DNA from: Gadus chalcogrammus | Taxonomy: Eukaryota > Chordata > Actinopteri > Gadiformes > Gadidae | Assembly: GCF_026213295.1 (NCBI RefSeq) | Contig: NC_079427.1 | Span: 27,421,746 to 27,485,745 of the forward strand | DNA: 64,000 nt | Direction of reading: 5' to 3' | Shown: positions 22,229 through 33,516 of the stretch, one piece after another | How positions within the stretch are numbered: position 1 is the stretch's first letter | Layout of the letters: the number at the start of each line of letters is the position of its first letter | Made by a program: the position numbers and the translations under genes | Notes under the pieces: model-generated | The model's database searches: none | The model's input: the letters and a program-made list of their open reading frames with translations, nothing else | Told to the model about the DNA's origin: nothing

Positions 22229-22441
22229 AGTGACAGAGGTGTCAAGAGAGGAGACAATGTCCGAGATCAGCATAACTGAGTCTGATACCAGTGCTGCCAT
22301 TGCACCATTCTTCATCAAGAAGCCCAGCGTCCAGAAGCTGATGGAGGGAGGAAGCGTTGTGTTTGAATGCCAAGTCGGAGGAAGCCCTAAACCACATATT
22401 ATCTGGAAGAAGAGTGGCTTGCCCCTCACTACCGGATACAG
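22229..22441 (+). CDS. ttn: Titin exon 13: linker plus first half of Ig 4
   Basis: It encodes VTEVSREETMSEISITESD and then APFFIKKPSVQKLMEGGSVV and HIIWKKSGLPLTTGY. The Ig is split by an intron after tac-ag, as in mammalian titin. Confidence 0.93.
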
Positions 22442-22525
22442 GTATATTCCAAAACATTTGACCTTTGTTACAATCTGCCGGATTATGAATTTATGCATCA
22501 ATAATCTGCCCCATGTCTTTTTCAG

Positions 22526-22668
22526 ATATAAAGTAGCCTACAAGAAGGAGACAGGAGAATGCAGATTGGAGATCTCCATGACCTTTGCTGATGATGCAGG
22601 AGAGTACTCTATTTTTGCCAAGAACCAGCTTGGAGAAGCCTCAGCTTCCGCCACTCTGATGGATGAAG
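22526..22668 (+). CDS. ttn: Titin exon 14: second half of Ig 4
   Basis: It encodes RYKVAYKKETGECRLEISM and ADDAGEYSIFAKNQLGEA, completing the Ig. It runs from phase 2 to phase 1. Confidence 0.93.
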
Positions 22669-22816
22669 GTTTGCCAACAATTTTATCTTCAACACAATCT
22701 AACAACACAAATGGGTCCAAATGCAGGAAAATAAATAATTCAAGTCAATTGTTTGGGAATGGTTGTCAACAAAAGTGTTTACAATGCGAGTGGTTTCAAT
22801 GTGTTGTGTTGCACAG

Positions 22817-22956
22817 AGGAATATGAAGCCTTCCTGAAGAAACTAGAAGCTACCTTTACCACTCAAGTGACCTCCATGGTGCTGGAACCCAGTGTGGGCG
22901 ATGTTGCTCCTGGTGTTATGTCCTCTCAGAGGACCACCACCATTACATCCGGACAG
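22817..22956 (+). CDS. ttn: Titin exon 15: Z-disc linker
   Basis: It encodes EEYEAFLKKLEATFTTQVTS and VLEPSVGDVAPGVM, collinear with human ADYELLMKSQQEMLYQTQVT. It is probably helical and ends in phase 0 at ggacag|gtcagt. Confidence 0.9.
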
Positions 22957-23146
22957 GTCAGTCCTCTATCATCGGTCAGACGAATTGAAACCTGAGCTAA
23001 AGTAAGGTCCTTAAAGTAGTATTAAGCTCACATTAAGTCACACATGGTAGGAACATACGTTCTCAGTACACAGCTTGTGTATTGTGGCCTAATAGTAATA
23101 ATGCATACTTACTATGCATATTCTTTTATAAATGTACAATCTACAG

Positions 23147-23374
23147 GAATTTCATCTTTCTGCGATTGAGCAGAGGATCATCCAGGAGATTGAGCTCAGG
23201 ATCATGACAATTACCTATCAACACATTGTAACCGAGGATGGAGAACTAATGGTGACTGCAGCAGAATATGAGGCCTTGCAGCCAGGATTTGCCACACCTG
23301 TCAAAAACTACAGGATCATGGAGGGAATGGGAGTCACTTTCCACTGTAAAATGGAAGGAATCCCACTTCCCAAG
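23147..23374 (+). CDS. ttn: Titin exon 16: helical linker and start of Ig 5
   Basis: EFHLSAIEQRIIQEIELRI is a predicted helix matching human EFHISSFEERLIKEIE. It is followed by VKNYRIMEGMGVTFHCKM, the A-B strands of Ig 5. It is 228 bp, phase 0-0. Confidence 0.93.
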
Positions 23375-23457
23375 GTAAGCAACTACGAAAATGCAAATTT
23401 TGATGAAGGCTCAATAAGAATATACCAGAATTCTTAGACCATTTTTAACGTCAACAG

Positions 23458-23699
23458 ATTGCTTGGTACAAAGATGGCAACCGTCTTCAACATGGCGGCC
23501 GTTGTCAGATGGAGGTTCTCCAGGATGGCAGAGCCAGCCTTCGTCTGCCTGTGGTGCTTCCAGAGGATGAGGGCGTTTACACCGCCTTTGCCAGCAACAT
23601 GAAGGGTAATGCTGTCAGCTCTGGGAAGCTGTATGTCGAACCCTCTGGAGCAGCAACTCCTCAGGCATACAATCCCCAGCCAGCAATGCAGAGAATCAG
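23458..23699 (+). CDS. ttn: Titin exon 17: rest of Ig 5
   Basis: It encodes [36 protein letters not shown] and KLYVEPSG, then enters the next linker and ends in phase 2 at atcag|gtatg. Confidence 0.93.
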
Positions 23700-23784
23700 G
23701 TATGTTACCAGAGAAGAGATGAATTGCAGTAAAGCTTCCTTTTTTTGGATATGATGATACTTAGGAATTTCTTATATTTTCCAG

Positions 23785-24005
23785 GTCTACCTCTCCTCGT
23801 TCTATGAGTCGCTCACCTGGCCGTTCTGCCAGCGGCTCTCCGGCTCGCAGGCTTGATGAGACGGACGAAGCTCAGCTGGAGAGACTCTACAAACCTGTCT
23901 TTGTCCTGAAGCCTTCCTCATGTAAATGCACTGAGGGGCAGACTGCCAGATTTGACCTGAAGGTTGTCGGAAGGCCGATGCCTGAAACATACTGGTTCCA
24001 CAATG
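23785..24005 (+). CDS. ttn: Titin exon 18: SP-rich linker and first half of Ig 6
   Basis: It encodes SPRSMSRSPGRSASGSPARR, a proline-directed phosphorylation-type linker, then LERLYKPVFVLKPSS and RPMPETYWFHNG. Humans carry several tandem MSPAR repeats here; this gene has none. Confidence 0.93.
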
Positions 24006-24096
24006 GTAAGCACAAAAAATTCCTTCTAACAATCAATTATTATCATGCAGGTCATGCGGCCCACTTTTGAACATTAACTTATCCTCTTCTACACAG

Positions 24097-24261
24097 GTCA
24101 TCAAGTTGTGAGTGACTTCACCCACAAGATTGTTGTTAAAGAAGATGGAACACAGTCTCTGATAATTGTAACAGCCATGCCTCACGATTCTGGAGAATGG
24201 ACAGTTGTTGCTCAGAATAGAGCTGGAAAATCCTCCATCTCCATCACTCTGACTGTCGATG
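24097..24261 (+). CDS. ttn: Titin exon 19: second half of Ig 6
   Basis: It encodes SDFTHKIVVKEDGTQSLIIV and SGEWTVVAQNRAGKSSISI, 165 bp, phase 1-1. It is nearly identical to mammalian titin. Confidence 0.94.
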
Positions 24262-24350
24262 GTAAGATTTCAGATAAATTAGTGATTTAACATATTTTCA
24301 TACAAACGTGAGAGACATGTGATGCAATGAATGTTCTTAAACATCCACAG

Positions 24351-24519
24351 CTAAAGAAAGCCTGATACGTCCCCAGTTCAGCGAAAAGCTGAAGAACATC
24401 AGTGTGAAACAGGGAACTCTGGTGGAGTTGGCTGTCAGGGCCATCGGAAACCCCATTCCTGACATTGTCTGGCTGAAAAACAGTGATATTATTACTCCAC
24501 ACAAGCATCCTAACATCAG
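24351..24519 (+). CDS. ttn: Titin exon 20: first half of Ig 7
   Basis: It encodes RPQFSEKLKNISVKQGTLVE and IPDIVWLKNSDIITPHKHP, and ends in phase 2 at atcag|gtatg, joining RIEGTRGEA in the next exon. Confidence 0.94.
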
Positions 24520-24736
24520 GTATGATTTATACCATGAGGTTTTTGTGATATTTTCTTTATGAGATAGTCCCTCTATCAACATTGGCTAATTCACCTTTGT
24601 CATTTTAATATTTCCCATGTAAGTCATCATCCACAGAATATTGGGCTTTTGAGATTAAATTCAAGAGGGATCATATGAATATTTAAAAGAAAAACATAAA
24701 GTAATTGTGTTTCAATATTGGTATTGGCTTCTTCAG

Positions 24737-26430
24737 GATCGAAGGAACTAGAGGAGAGGCCAAATTCCAGATCCGTTCATCTGTTGGCTCTGACAGTGCC
24801 TGGTACACAGCTACAGCCATCAACAAGGCTGGAAGAGATACCACTCGCTGTAGGGTCAATGTTGAGGTAGAATTTGCTGAACCTGAACCAGAGAGGAAGC
24901 TGATTATAACCAAAGGAACCTACAAGTCAAAAGATATTGCTGCCCCTGAATTGGAGCCCCTTCATCAACGTTATGGCCAAGACCAATGGGAGGAGGGAGA
25001 CCTTTATGACAAAGAGAAGCAGCAGAAACCACAGTTCAAGAAGAAGCTGACTTCTGTCCGAATGAAGCGTTTTGGGCCAGCTCATTTTGAGTGCAGACTG
25101 ACTCCTATTGGTGACCCCACTATGGTCGTTGAGTGGCTGCACGATGGCAAACCTCTTGATGCTGCCAATAGGCTGCGCATGGTCAATGAGTTTGGCTATT
25201 GCAGTCTGGACTATGAAGTTGCCTACCCTAGAGACAGCGGTGTTATTACCTGCAGAGCTACAAACAAGTTTGGTGTTGATCAAAATTCGGCCACCCTTGT
25301 GGTTAAGGATGAGAAAGGCCTTGTTGAAGAGTCCCAGCTCCCCGAGGGAATAAAGGGAGCACACAGAATTGATGAGATGGAGCGTATGGCTCATGAGGGA
25401 GGACCCACTGGTATAAGTGCTGATGATGAAACAGAAAAGTCAAAACCATGCATTGTTCTGGTTCCAGAACCAGCTGTAATTGTGGAAGGAGAAACGGCGA
25501 GATTCCGTTGCAGAGTGACTGGTTATCCAACACCAAAGGTAAACTGGTACCTTAATGGACAACTCATTCGCAAGAGTAAGAGATACAGACTGCGTTATGA
25601 TGGCATTTACTACCTGGAGATAGTTGATGTCAAATCGTATGATTCGGGAGAGGTCAAGGTGGTTGCCGATAGCAACCTGGGCTCAGCTGAACACAAAGTG
25701 AAACTGGAGATCCAGCAGAAGGAAGACTTGAGAACACTTCTTCGTCGTTCAGATGGCAAAGTTCCAGAAGCTGTTTCTGAAGCAGGAAAAACACAATTCG
25801 AGCTTGTGAAGGTGGAGAAAACTGCAGAGGACTCTCAGCTGAAAGAAGTTGTTACACTGAAAAAGACCCAGAGAGTTGTCCATGAGAAATCCACAGAAGA
25901 AACAGAGGAACTGAGAGGCAAGTTTAAGCGCAGAACAGAGGAAGGATTCTATGAGTCAATCTCTGCTGTGGAGTTGAAGTCTCGCAGGAAGGATGAGTCT
26001 TATGAGGACCTACTGAAGAAGACAAAGGATGAACTGCTTCACCGTGCCAAGGCAAAAGAGGAGGCTGAGAAGTTAAAGGAAGAAGAACGTCGTAAAGTTA
26101 CTGCTACCCCATTAAAACCAGAGAGGATTAAGCTCTCTGCAAGCATGGTAGCCCCGAAGATCATTGAGCGCATCACCAGCCAGACAGTTGCACAAGGTGA
26201 TGAAGTTAAGTTCAGGGTAAGAGTTATCGGAAGACCAGAACCAGAATGTCAGTGGTTCAAGAATGGCGTTCAGCTGGAGAAGTCAGATCGGATTAACTGG
26301 TACTGGCCCGAGGACCAGGTTTGTGAGCTGGTGATCACAAATGTGACCCCAGAAGATTCGGCCAGTATCATGGTCAAAGCCATGAATTCTGCTGGGGAGA
26401 CTTCTGGTCATGCTTTCCTGCTAGTGCAAG
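24737..26430 (+). CDS. ttn: Titin exon 21: large Z-disc exon with Igs 7 (end), 8, 9, 10
   Basis: This 1,694-bp exon matches the large mammalian exon 28 by content. Codons ~1-40 finish Ig 7. A conserved linker ([28 protein letters not shown]) follows. Ig 8 is at ~96-190 ([19 protein letters not shown]), Ig 9 at ~234-327 ([19 protein letters not shown]), and a charged, probably coiled linker at ~328-470 includes [17 protein letters not shown] and [20 protein letters not shown]. Ig 10 is at ~471-564 ([27 protein letters not shown]). It sits at the Z-disc edge and ends in phase 1 at caag|gtaaat. Confidence 0.96.
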
Positions 26431-26531
26431 GTAAATTAACATTGACATCATGACAATATACCTGTATAACATGTATTTATAATTTACGCAATGTTTCAAT
26501 GAATCATCCTCAATAATACTTCTTCCTATAG

Positions 26532-26813
26532 GAAAGCAAGTCCTCACCTTCACACAGAAACTTACAGAGGTCAATGCCAAGGAGAAGGACACCATGGCCA
26601 CCTTCGAGTGTGAGACCAACGAGCCTTTCATTAAAGTGAAATGGATGAAGAACAACATGGATATCTTTTCTGGAGACAAATACAGGATGCATTCTGACAG
26701 AAAAGTCCACTTCCTGTCTGTGCTGATGATCTCTATGAAAGACGATGCAGATTACAGTTGTGTTGTTATCGAAGATGACGCAGTCATAACCACTTCCAGG
26801 CTAAGCGTTGAAG
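26532..26813 (+). CDS. ttn: Titin exon 22: Ig 11, start of proximal tandem Igs
   Basis: It encodes GKQVLTFTQKLTEVNAKEKD and IKVKWMKNNMDIFSGDKYRM, matching mammalian KQLITFTQEL. It is the first of the one-exon-one-Ig modules of the proximal spring segment; 282 bp, phase 1-1. Confidence 0.95.
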
Positions 26814-26963
26814 GTAACATTTCTGATATGTGATCTCATTATTTAGAGCGACTTGAATGTATGTAGATAAAACATTTTCATCTCACGTATTTTCTCTCCT
26901 AAACTAAATATGGCATTAACAATTGATTGTATTAAATGATGCATAAATTAATGATTCTTCCAG

Positions 26964-27230
26964 GTGCTCCGTTGGAGATAGTGAAGAACCTTGACAGCAC
27001 TGAGGTTCCTGAATCCTACTCTGGAGAGTTTGAGTGCATCGTGACCCGTGAAGATGCTGAGGGCACTTGGTATTTTGGAGACAAAGTGATCTCTAGTAGC
27101 AACAAATACATAATTTCCTCCCGCCGTGGAAGACACACTCTGTCAGTCAAGGAAGTCAAGAAAGAGGACCAGGGGAAATACACCTTCAAAGTGGAAGATT
27201 TCAAGTCAAGTGCATCTCTCAAGATGAAAT
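26964..27230 (+). CDS. ttn: Titin exon 23: Ig 12
   Basis: It encodes LDSTEVPESYSGEFECIV, EGTWYFGDKVISSSNKYI and RRGRHTLSVKEVKKEDQG. It is 267 bp, phase 1-1, collinear with human titin (EVPESYSGELECIV). Confidence 0.94.
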
Positions 27231-27369
27231 GTGAGAAATATCATTGTTACATGAAAAAACTATTGTTATTGGTATTTGGGGTTTTGAATAACAAATTTGC
27301 TAATCCCAGTGTTCCAGATTAGAGCTGCACACAGGTGCATGGTGTTTACAAATGTCTATGTCCTTGCAG

Positions 27370-27642
27370 TGCGACCTGTGACACTGATGCAGCCCCTGAG
27401 TGATCTGACAGTCTGTGAAGGAGACATTGCTCAGCTGGAGGTGAAGTTCTCCCAGGCGAACGTTGAAGGAACCTGGATGAAGAATGGCCAGGTCCTGTCA
27501 TCCTCCAACCGTGTCCACATTGTTATCGACAAACAGATACACAAACTCCTGATAGAGGACACCATCAAAGATGACTTTGGAACATACTCCTTTATGATTC
27601 CTGCTCAGGAGATCTCAACCTCTGCAAAGCTGACCGTCCAGA
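27370..27642 (+). CDS. ttn: Titin exon 24: Ig 13
   Basis: It encodes RPVTLMQPLSDLTVCEGDIA, VEGTWMKNGQVLSSSNRVHI and FGTYSFMIPAQ. It is 273 bp, phase 1-1; acceptor ccttgcag, donor ccaga|gtaaga. Confidence 0.94.
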
Positions 27643-27800
27643 GTAAGAGTCTTAACGTATAAAATTTCTTCACAATTATCGGGGAATTATCCTGAGATGG
27701 AAAACACATTTAAAGTACATTTATAGGTGGCTAAATAATATCATATAATCATTGATGTTATCTTTGTGATCATAACACAATCATGTCCTCTGTGGTTTAG

Positions 27801-28064
27801 CTATCGGAGTCTTGATCACGCTGAAGGATATCAGTACTATTGAGGGAACCAAGGCTGTTCTGGAGACAAAGATCTCAGTTCAGGACATCACCGCTGTCAA
27901 ATGGTACCAAAATGATGAACTGCTGATAGCCAGTGAGCGAGTTCAGATGGTGTCCAAGGGGGCCAAGCAGCGTCTGGTCTTCAACAGGACCTTTGCCTCA
28001 GATGAGGGACAGTACAAACTGGTGGTGGGAAAGGTTGACACCAGCTGTAGACTGTCTGTACAGG
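27801..28064 (+). CDS. ttn: Titin exon 25: Ig 14
   Basis: It encodes ITLKDISTIEGTKAVLETKI, AVKWYQNDELLIASERVQ and KQRLVFNRTFASDEGQYKL. It is 264 bp, phase 1-1, with donor cagg|gtaatc. Confidence 0.94.
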
Positions 28065-28165
28065 GTAATCTGTTCAATTAATACCATCATTGTTTTTGAA
28101 AAAAATAAAATAAAAGTAAATCTGTCAGTGTGAACGTCAAATTAAACACAAATTTTTCCTCACAG

Positions 28166-28426
28166 AGGTCACGATTGTTAGCCCAATGAAGGACAAGGTG
28201 TGCTCAGAATCTGAAAATGTCACCTATGAAGTTGAAGTCTCACACCCTGGCATAGATGCTTTTTGGACCTTCAATGGTCAGCCCCTCAAAGCCGGACCGA
28301 AGTACAAGATGGTGTCCAAGAAGAAGAGCCACTCTCTCACTGTGCTGAATGCCATGAAGGATGAAGAAGGGGAATATATGTTTGGTGCTGGAGAAAAGTC
28401 CTGCTCTGCCACACTTACTGTTTCAG
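28166..28426 (+). CDS. ttn: Titin exon 26: Ig 15
   Basis: It encodes VTIVSPMKDKVCSESENV, IDAFWTFNGQPLKAGPKYKM and EGEYMFGAGEKSCSATLTV. It is 261 bp, phase 1-1. The B-strand Cys is absent, as in the human homologue. Confidence 0.93.
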
Positions 28427-28621
28427 GTATATTATTTTATATAATAATGGAGTCGTTGGAAACCTGGATGAACCTCAGACACAAGAATTTTTCTAGTTGA
28501 CCTCAGTACAGAATTTTGTGTTTTCAAGCCTGATATGAAACAAAGTCTGTGGTTTCTAACCCTAACCCTTTGTTACATTTTCTTTATTGTTAAAACAACT
28601 GCACTTATTTTCCCACACTAG

Positions 28622-28882
28622 GTGGAGCTATCAGGAGGCCCCTCTTTGACTTGGTGGTTGCCGACTCCCAGACTGTTGAGCTGGAGTGTGAGGTGGCCAA
28701 TGCCTCTGTCGAGGGGAAATGGCTAAAGGACGGCCAACAGTTGGACTACAGCGACAACGTTGTGAGTGAGGTGAATGGCGCAGTAAGACGCCTGGTGATC
28801 ATCATTAGTAAAGCTTCAGACATTGGAGAATACACCTACCAGGTGGCCAACTCCAAGACCACAGCCAGTCTGAAAGTCGAAG
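28622..28882 (+). CDS. ttn: Titin exon 27: Ig 16
   Basis: It encodes GGAIRRPLFDLVVADSQTVE, EGKWLKDGQQLDYSDNV and IGEYTYQVANSKTTASLKV. It is 261 bp, phase 1-1. Confidence 0.94.
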
Positions 28883-28995
28883 GTTTGTCCTCACACAAGT
28901 TACATAGACATTGAAAAAGAAAAAACATAAAACAGAACTTCAATTTCGAAAAACTTAAATAATTGTTGGGCTTAACTTGGTCTTTACATTTGCAG

Positions 28996-29259
28996 CTGTG
29001 AAGGTCAAGAAGACCTTGAAGAATCTCAAAGTTGTTGAGACCAAGGATGCAGTATTCAGTCTTGAGCTGACCCATGAGAATGTGAGAGGATCTCAGTGGA
29101 TCAAGAATGGTTTTGAAATCCTCCCTAGTGATAAATATGAAATCTCTGTTGTGGGTACAGTCCACACACTGACAATCAAGAACTGCAACACCCAGGACGA
29201 GTCTGTTTATGCTTTCAAATTGGGGAAACTGTCTGCCAACGCTAGACTCAATGTCGAAA
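28996..29259 (+). CDS. ttn: Titin exon 28: Ig 17
   Basis: It encodes AVKVKKTLKNLKVVETKDAV, RGSQWIKNGFEILPSDKYEI and ESVYAFKLGKLSANARLNV. It is 264 bp, phase 1-1. Confidence 0.94.
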
Positions 29260-29342
29260 GTAAGTGCCTGCATTAACGTTTTTGTGGAAAGCTGGACCTG
29301 AGTGCCAATGTCTTTAAAAATCAATGGTCAATGTTCTTGCAG

Positions 29343-29603
29343 CGATCAAGATCCTGAAGAAGCTGAAGGATGTGACCTCCCTGCTGGGAGCGATGGTAAC
29401 ATTTGAATTGGGGCTGTCAGAGGATGACATCCCTGTGCGATGGATGTTAAATAACGTGCCGCTGGAAGCCAACAAGCAATTTAGTATGCTCTCAGAGAAG
29501 AAGAGTCATAAGTTGATCATCCAGGAAGTGGACTCCAGTAAGAAAGGAGAATACACTGCTTATGCAGGCCACCTGCATTCCAGTGCTCACCTCATTGTGG
29601 AGG
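29343..29603 (+). CDS. ttn: Titin exon 29: Ig 18
   Basis: It encodes IKILKKLKDVTSLLGAMV, VRWMLNNVPLEANKQFSM and KGEYTAYAGHLHSSAHLIV. It is 261 bp, phase 1-1; donor agg|gtaagg. Confidence 0.94.
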
Positions 29604-29768
29604 GTAAGGGTCAAATAATTGTTTAGCCAGAGACTACCTCAAAGGATTATTTGGTTTGGATCACTTCCTGTTGCATACTATGCACACAACACGGTGTGTT
29701 TACCATGAAATCAACTCAACCAATCCAAATCAGTCTTCTCCAAATAATAAAGCATTTTTTCCATTCAG

Positions 29769-30029
29769 CTCTCAGCGTGACCAAGCCCTTGAAGAATGTG
29801 GAGGTACCAGAGACCCATGTGGCCACTTTGGAGTGTGAAGTTTCCCATTTTAATGTCCACTCTACTTGGCTGAGGAATGGTGTGGAGATGGAGATGAGTG
29901 AGAAGTTCAGTATTGTGGTCCAGAGCAAACTTCACCAGCTCAAGATCATGAACACGACCACTGAGGACTCTGCAGAGTACAGCTTTGTCTGTGGAAATGA
30001 CAGAGTCTCTGCGACTGTTACTATTCTTC
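29769..30029 (+). CDS. ttn: Titin exon 30: Ig 19
   Basis: It encodes SVTKPLKNVEVPETHVATLE, HSTWLRNGVEMEMSEKFSI and SAEYSFVCGNDRVSATVTI. It is 261 bp, phase 1-1, very close to human titin at the same position. Confidence 0.94.
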
Positions 30030-30173
30030 GTGAGTATCCAGTACACTAAACATTAGTTATTTAGTTTGCAAGCATTTTATAGGAATATACCATTTGCCAT
30101 GAAGCAGCTCTGGAAGCCATGCGTGTAAAAGAAGGTACACATTAAAAATTGACATGTGACATTGTGTTTTCAG

Positions 30174-30434
30174 CAATCATTATCACCAGGATGATACGAG
30201 ATGTGAATGCTCAGGAGAAGGAAACTGTGACCTTTGAGCTTGATGTTAACTATGAGGGAATCATCTATAAATGGCTGAAGAATGGTGCAGAGATACGCTC
30301 CACAGAAAGGAGCCAGATTCGCTGCACACAGCTAACACACTCTCTTACCATCAAAAACATCCACTTTGGAGACAGCGCAGAGTACACGTTCATGGCTGGT
30401 TCTGCCCTTACTTCCGCTAAAGTCTTTATTGAAG
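30174..30434 (+). CDS. ttn: Titin exon 31: Ig 20
   Basis: It encodes IIITRMIRDVNAQEKETVTF, GIIYKWLKNGAEIRSTERS and SAEYTFMAGSALTSAKVFI. It is 261 bp, phase 1-1. Confidence 0.94.
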
Positions 30435-30556
30435 GTAAACTGACTTGAGACAATATGAGATTTTTATCCATAAATGGATCTTTGAGTGAACCTGTATCTG
30501 GTATTATTTCATTGTCATCATCCAGTTAGCATGTTCTCTTCCTTTATCTGAAACAG

Positions 30557-30698
30557 CTCGTGTGGTAGAATTCACCAAACACTTGAAAGATTTGAAGATC
30601 ACGGAAAAGAAGAGGGCAACTTTTGAGTGTGAGGTGTCTGAGCCTAACATCCAGGTCATGTGGATGAAGGATGGTCAGGAGTTGGAGATGTCTGGAAG
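30557..30698 (+). CDS. ttn: Titin exon 32: first half of Ig 21
   Basis: It encodes RVVEFTKHLKDLKITEKKRA and IQVMWMKDGQELEMSGR, matching human HIEFRKHIKDIKVLEKKRA. It ends in phase 2. Confidence 0.93.
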
Positions 30699-30783
30699 GT
30701 AGTTATTAACCTCAAAACTGCATAGTGTTTCTCTGATAGAACCCTAAATAAGCATTAAGAGAATGTGACGGGGTTCATTTCAG

Positions 30784-30952
30784 ACTGAAGATGACGTCAG
30801 AGAAGTTCTTGCATCGCCTGATCCTGCCATCGGTGCGTCTGTCGGACTCTGGGGAGTTCACTGTGGTCGCCGGGGCCAGCATGTCCAAGGGTCATCTGAC
30901 GGTGGAAGGACGGGACGTTAAGATCTCTGAGCCAGCAAACCGAACAATCACC
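30784..30952 (+). CDS. ttn: Titin exon 33: second half of Ig 21
   Basis: It encodes KMTSEKFLHRLILPSVRLSD and GEFTVVAGASMSKGHLTVEG, then the A strand of Ig 22 (RDVKISEPANRTIT). It runs from phase 2 to phase 0. Confidence 0.92.
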
Positions 30953-31046
30953 GTGAGTTATTTGCTAAGCAAAGTTATCCAAGTTCACAGTTATTATGAA
31001 TGCCATTTTACATGTTATCAATGGAATCATTATTCATTTTATTAAG

Positions 31047-31278
31047 GTTGTGGAGAAACAAAGAGCCACCTTTGAGTTTGAGGTGAATGAGGATGAAGTA
31101 GAGGGCCGCTGGCTGAAGAATGGAATTGAGATCCAGTTCACAGTTGAGAAGAGGTTTAACTACGTGAGCATCAAGAAGAAGCACCGTCTCACCATCTCTG
31201 AAACCTACAGAAGTGATGCTGGCGAATATACCTTCATCGCTGGCAAAAACAGGAGCACAATGAACCTCCTTGTCAAAA
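31047..31278 (+). CDS. ttn: Titin exon 34: Ig 22
   Basis: It encodes VVEKQRATFEFEVNEDEVEG, RWLKNGIEIQFTVEKRF and AGEYTFIAGKNRSTMNLLV. It runs from phase 0 to phase 1. Confidence 0.93.
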
Positions 31279-31373
31279 GTAAGAACTAGTTCCGTTTCCC
31301 TCCATTTTCATCATGGAGACAAATATTGGACTTAGATGATTTCAACAGTGGCTGCATTTCTCTACCTCTCTAG

Positions 31374-31658
31374 TACCAGAGCCCCCTCAGATCGTCAAGC
31401 ACATGGAGCCCCAGTCGGTGGAAGCTGGAAAACCAGCTCGCTTCACGGTCGCAGTGACTGGTGTTCCCCAGCCACAGGTCTCCTGGTACAAGAACTCCCA
31501 GGCTTTGTCTTCTGGCTTCAAGTGCAAGTTCCTTTGTGAAGGAAACGACCACACTCTGCTGCTGATCGAGGTGTTCCCAGAGGATGCAGCTGTGTACAAC
31601 TGTGAAGCCAAGAATGACTACGGAGAGGCAACTACCTCAGCTGCTCTTAATGTGGAAG
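31374..31658 (+). CDS. ttn: Titin exon 35: Ig 23
   Basis: It encodes [40 protein letters not shown] and [19 protein letters not shown]. It is 285 bp, phase 1-1, matching human PEPPQVLQELQPVTVQSGKP. Confidence 0.95.
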
Positions 31659-31860
31659 GTTGTCACACTATTATTATTAAGTGTTATTGTTCAATGAAAT
31701 GAAAACAATAATGATTGAAGAAACAACTATCAATATGCATGGTTACACAAATAAGATGTTTGTCCTAATTCTACAGATCGAAAATTTTACTGGTAGAAGT
31801 GGTTTTCTTGTAGACGTTACAGGGATGGACTCTTGACTGAAATGTGGTATTGTCTTGTAG

Positions 31861-31986
31861 TTCCTGAGGTGGTATCGCCAGAGTCTGGGCCTCAGATGTC
31901 AGCTCCTGTGATCTCCAGACCACTGAAGGACCTACTGGTGTTCCAGGGTAGACCTGCTCAACTCCAGTGCACTGTCTCTGGAGAAG
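31861..31986 (+). CDS. ttn: Titin exon 36: first half of Ig 24
   Basis: It encodes VPEVVSPESGPQMSAPVIS and LKDLLVFQGRPAQLQCTVSG. It is 126 bp, phase 1-1, and is joined to the next exon to complete the domain. Confidence 0.92.
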
Positions 31987-32200
31987 GTACTGCAGATATT
32001 ATTTACTTCTTCTGAAAAAGTTACAGCCGAAAGAACATAATCATGGCAAGCATTTGGATTTGTGGTTATTTCTGCTCCGCTCACTCCACAAGAGCAGTTT
32101 CACATTATAGCATGTTAATATTAGCCTATGAGAATGTAGAGGGATCAGTTTGCTCTGGGTATTTGGTCTCAATGAGTTAAAGTCAACCCTGTCCTTACAG

Positions 32201-32389
32201 ACTTGCAGGTGGTGTGGTATTGTAATGGGAAAGAGATCAAGGACTCAGACATCTACCGGATGACTCGGTCCGGGGAGACCTGCCAGCTAGATGTGTCTGG
32301 GGTGCAATCAGCCCAGCAGGGAGAGTACATGTGCACCGCCAGAAACACAGCAGGAAGGGTGTCATGCAGTGCGAAGCTGAGCCTAGATG
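32201..32389 (+). CDS. ttn: Titin exon 37: second half of Ig 24
   Basis: It encodes LQVVWYCNGKEIKDSDIYRM and QQGEYMCTARNTAGRVSCSA. It is 189 bp, phase 1-1. Confidence 0.92.
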
Positions 32390-32831
32390 GTACGTTTGAA
32401 CTCAGAGAACAACATTAGCAGATAACCGCCTGATTGCTGTTGGAGCTCAGACCCTGCATGCGCTTTACTTATCAAATTCAGAATCCCCATGTGATAGAGG
32501 TTTTCAAAACCTACATATTGTATGTGATAGAGGCTTTATTTAGTACATATTGTATGTGATATGGCTACATCTTTTAACATATGTAAATATATGAAGTAAT
32601 CTCCCTAGATAATCCTACTTTATTTTGAGACTCATTTATTCTGCCAAAACAGAATCTATTGGCTAAAATTCTATCTTAATGGAGCCAATAGAAGCCTTAG
32701 GATACGTGGCTCGGTTTCTCAGTTTGTTTGTCCAGCATGCCAGGAAGATATGAGTACTAGAACTAGAATAGTATATGTTAGTTCTGGTGCCAGCTCTGTC
32801 TTTATGTACAGTATATTTAAGTATACTATAC

Positions 32832-32832
<1 letters not shown>

Positions 32833-32903
<71 letters not shown>
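32833..32903 (+). repeat. (TAA)n microsatellite
   Basis: This is the longer allele of the repeat at 2707-2764, followed by a TATA-rich palindromic stretch. The remaining intron (32390-33516) shows nothing else recognisable. Confidence 0.9.
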
Positions 32904-33516
32904 GTATATACACTATACACTATAGTGTATATACTATTTATGAGGGTTTCTTAAACTTTGGGTCAAGACCCACCATAAAACACAATTGATGTTCTGACAA
33001 AATGTAAAAGTCTTTTGGGTCCCGAGATGAAAGGTTTAAGAAGCCCTGCTCTATACTATGATTATAAAGTCAATCTAATGTCTGATTGGAAGTTGACTTT
33101 GTAACCTGAAGCACGCTGAACAACAGAAGCAGCCAACCATGTTTGATGTTTGTCTCACGGAAATCACACTTTTCTTAATGCGTGTCTTGCATGATACACT
33201 TTCTTTCCAGCATAAAACACACTTTAACAATAAGAGATTAGTAAAGAATGAATCTTTTTCAGCAGAATGCATCACTGACTTGCACATGGAAACTTTGGAA
33301 CTTTGTTTTCTGGTTCTGTACACACAAATAATTCATAGGTGTTGTCCTGTCAAAGCTTGCATGGAAAACAGCCACTGAGCCACCCTATCAATGATCAGAA
33401 CTCAAACCGCCTTTCAAAGCACCACAAACCGCAACCTGCCAGGCTTTGATGCAGTAACCTGAAGAAGTCCCCAATGATGTTTTGACCTAATCCCTCTACT
33501 CTTTCTTGTTGCCCAG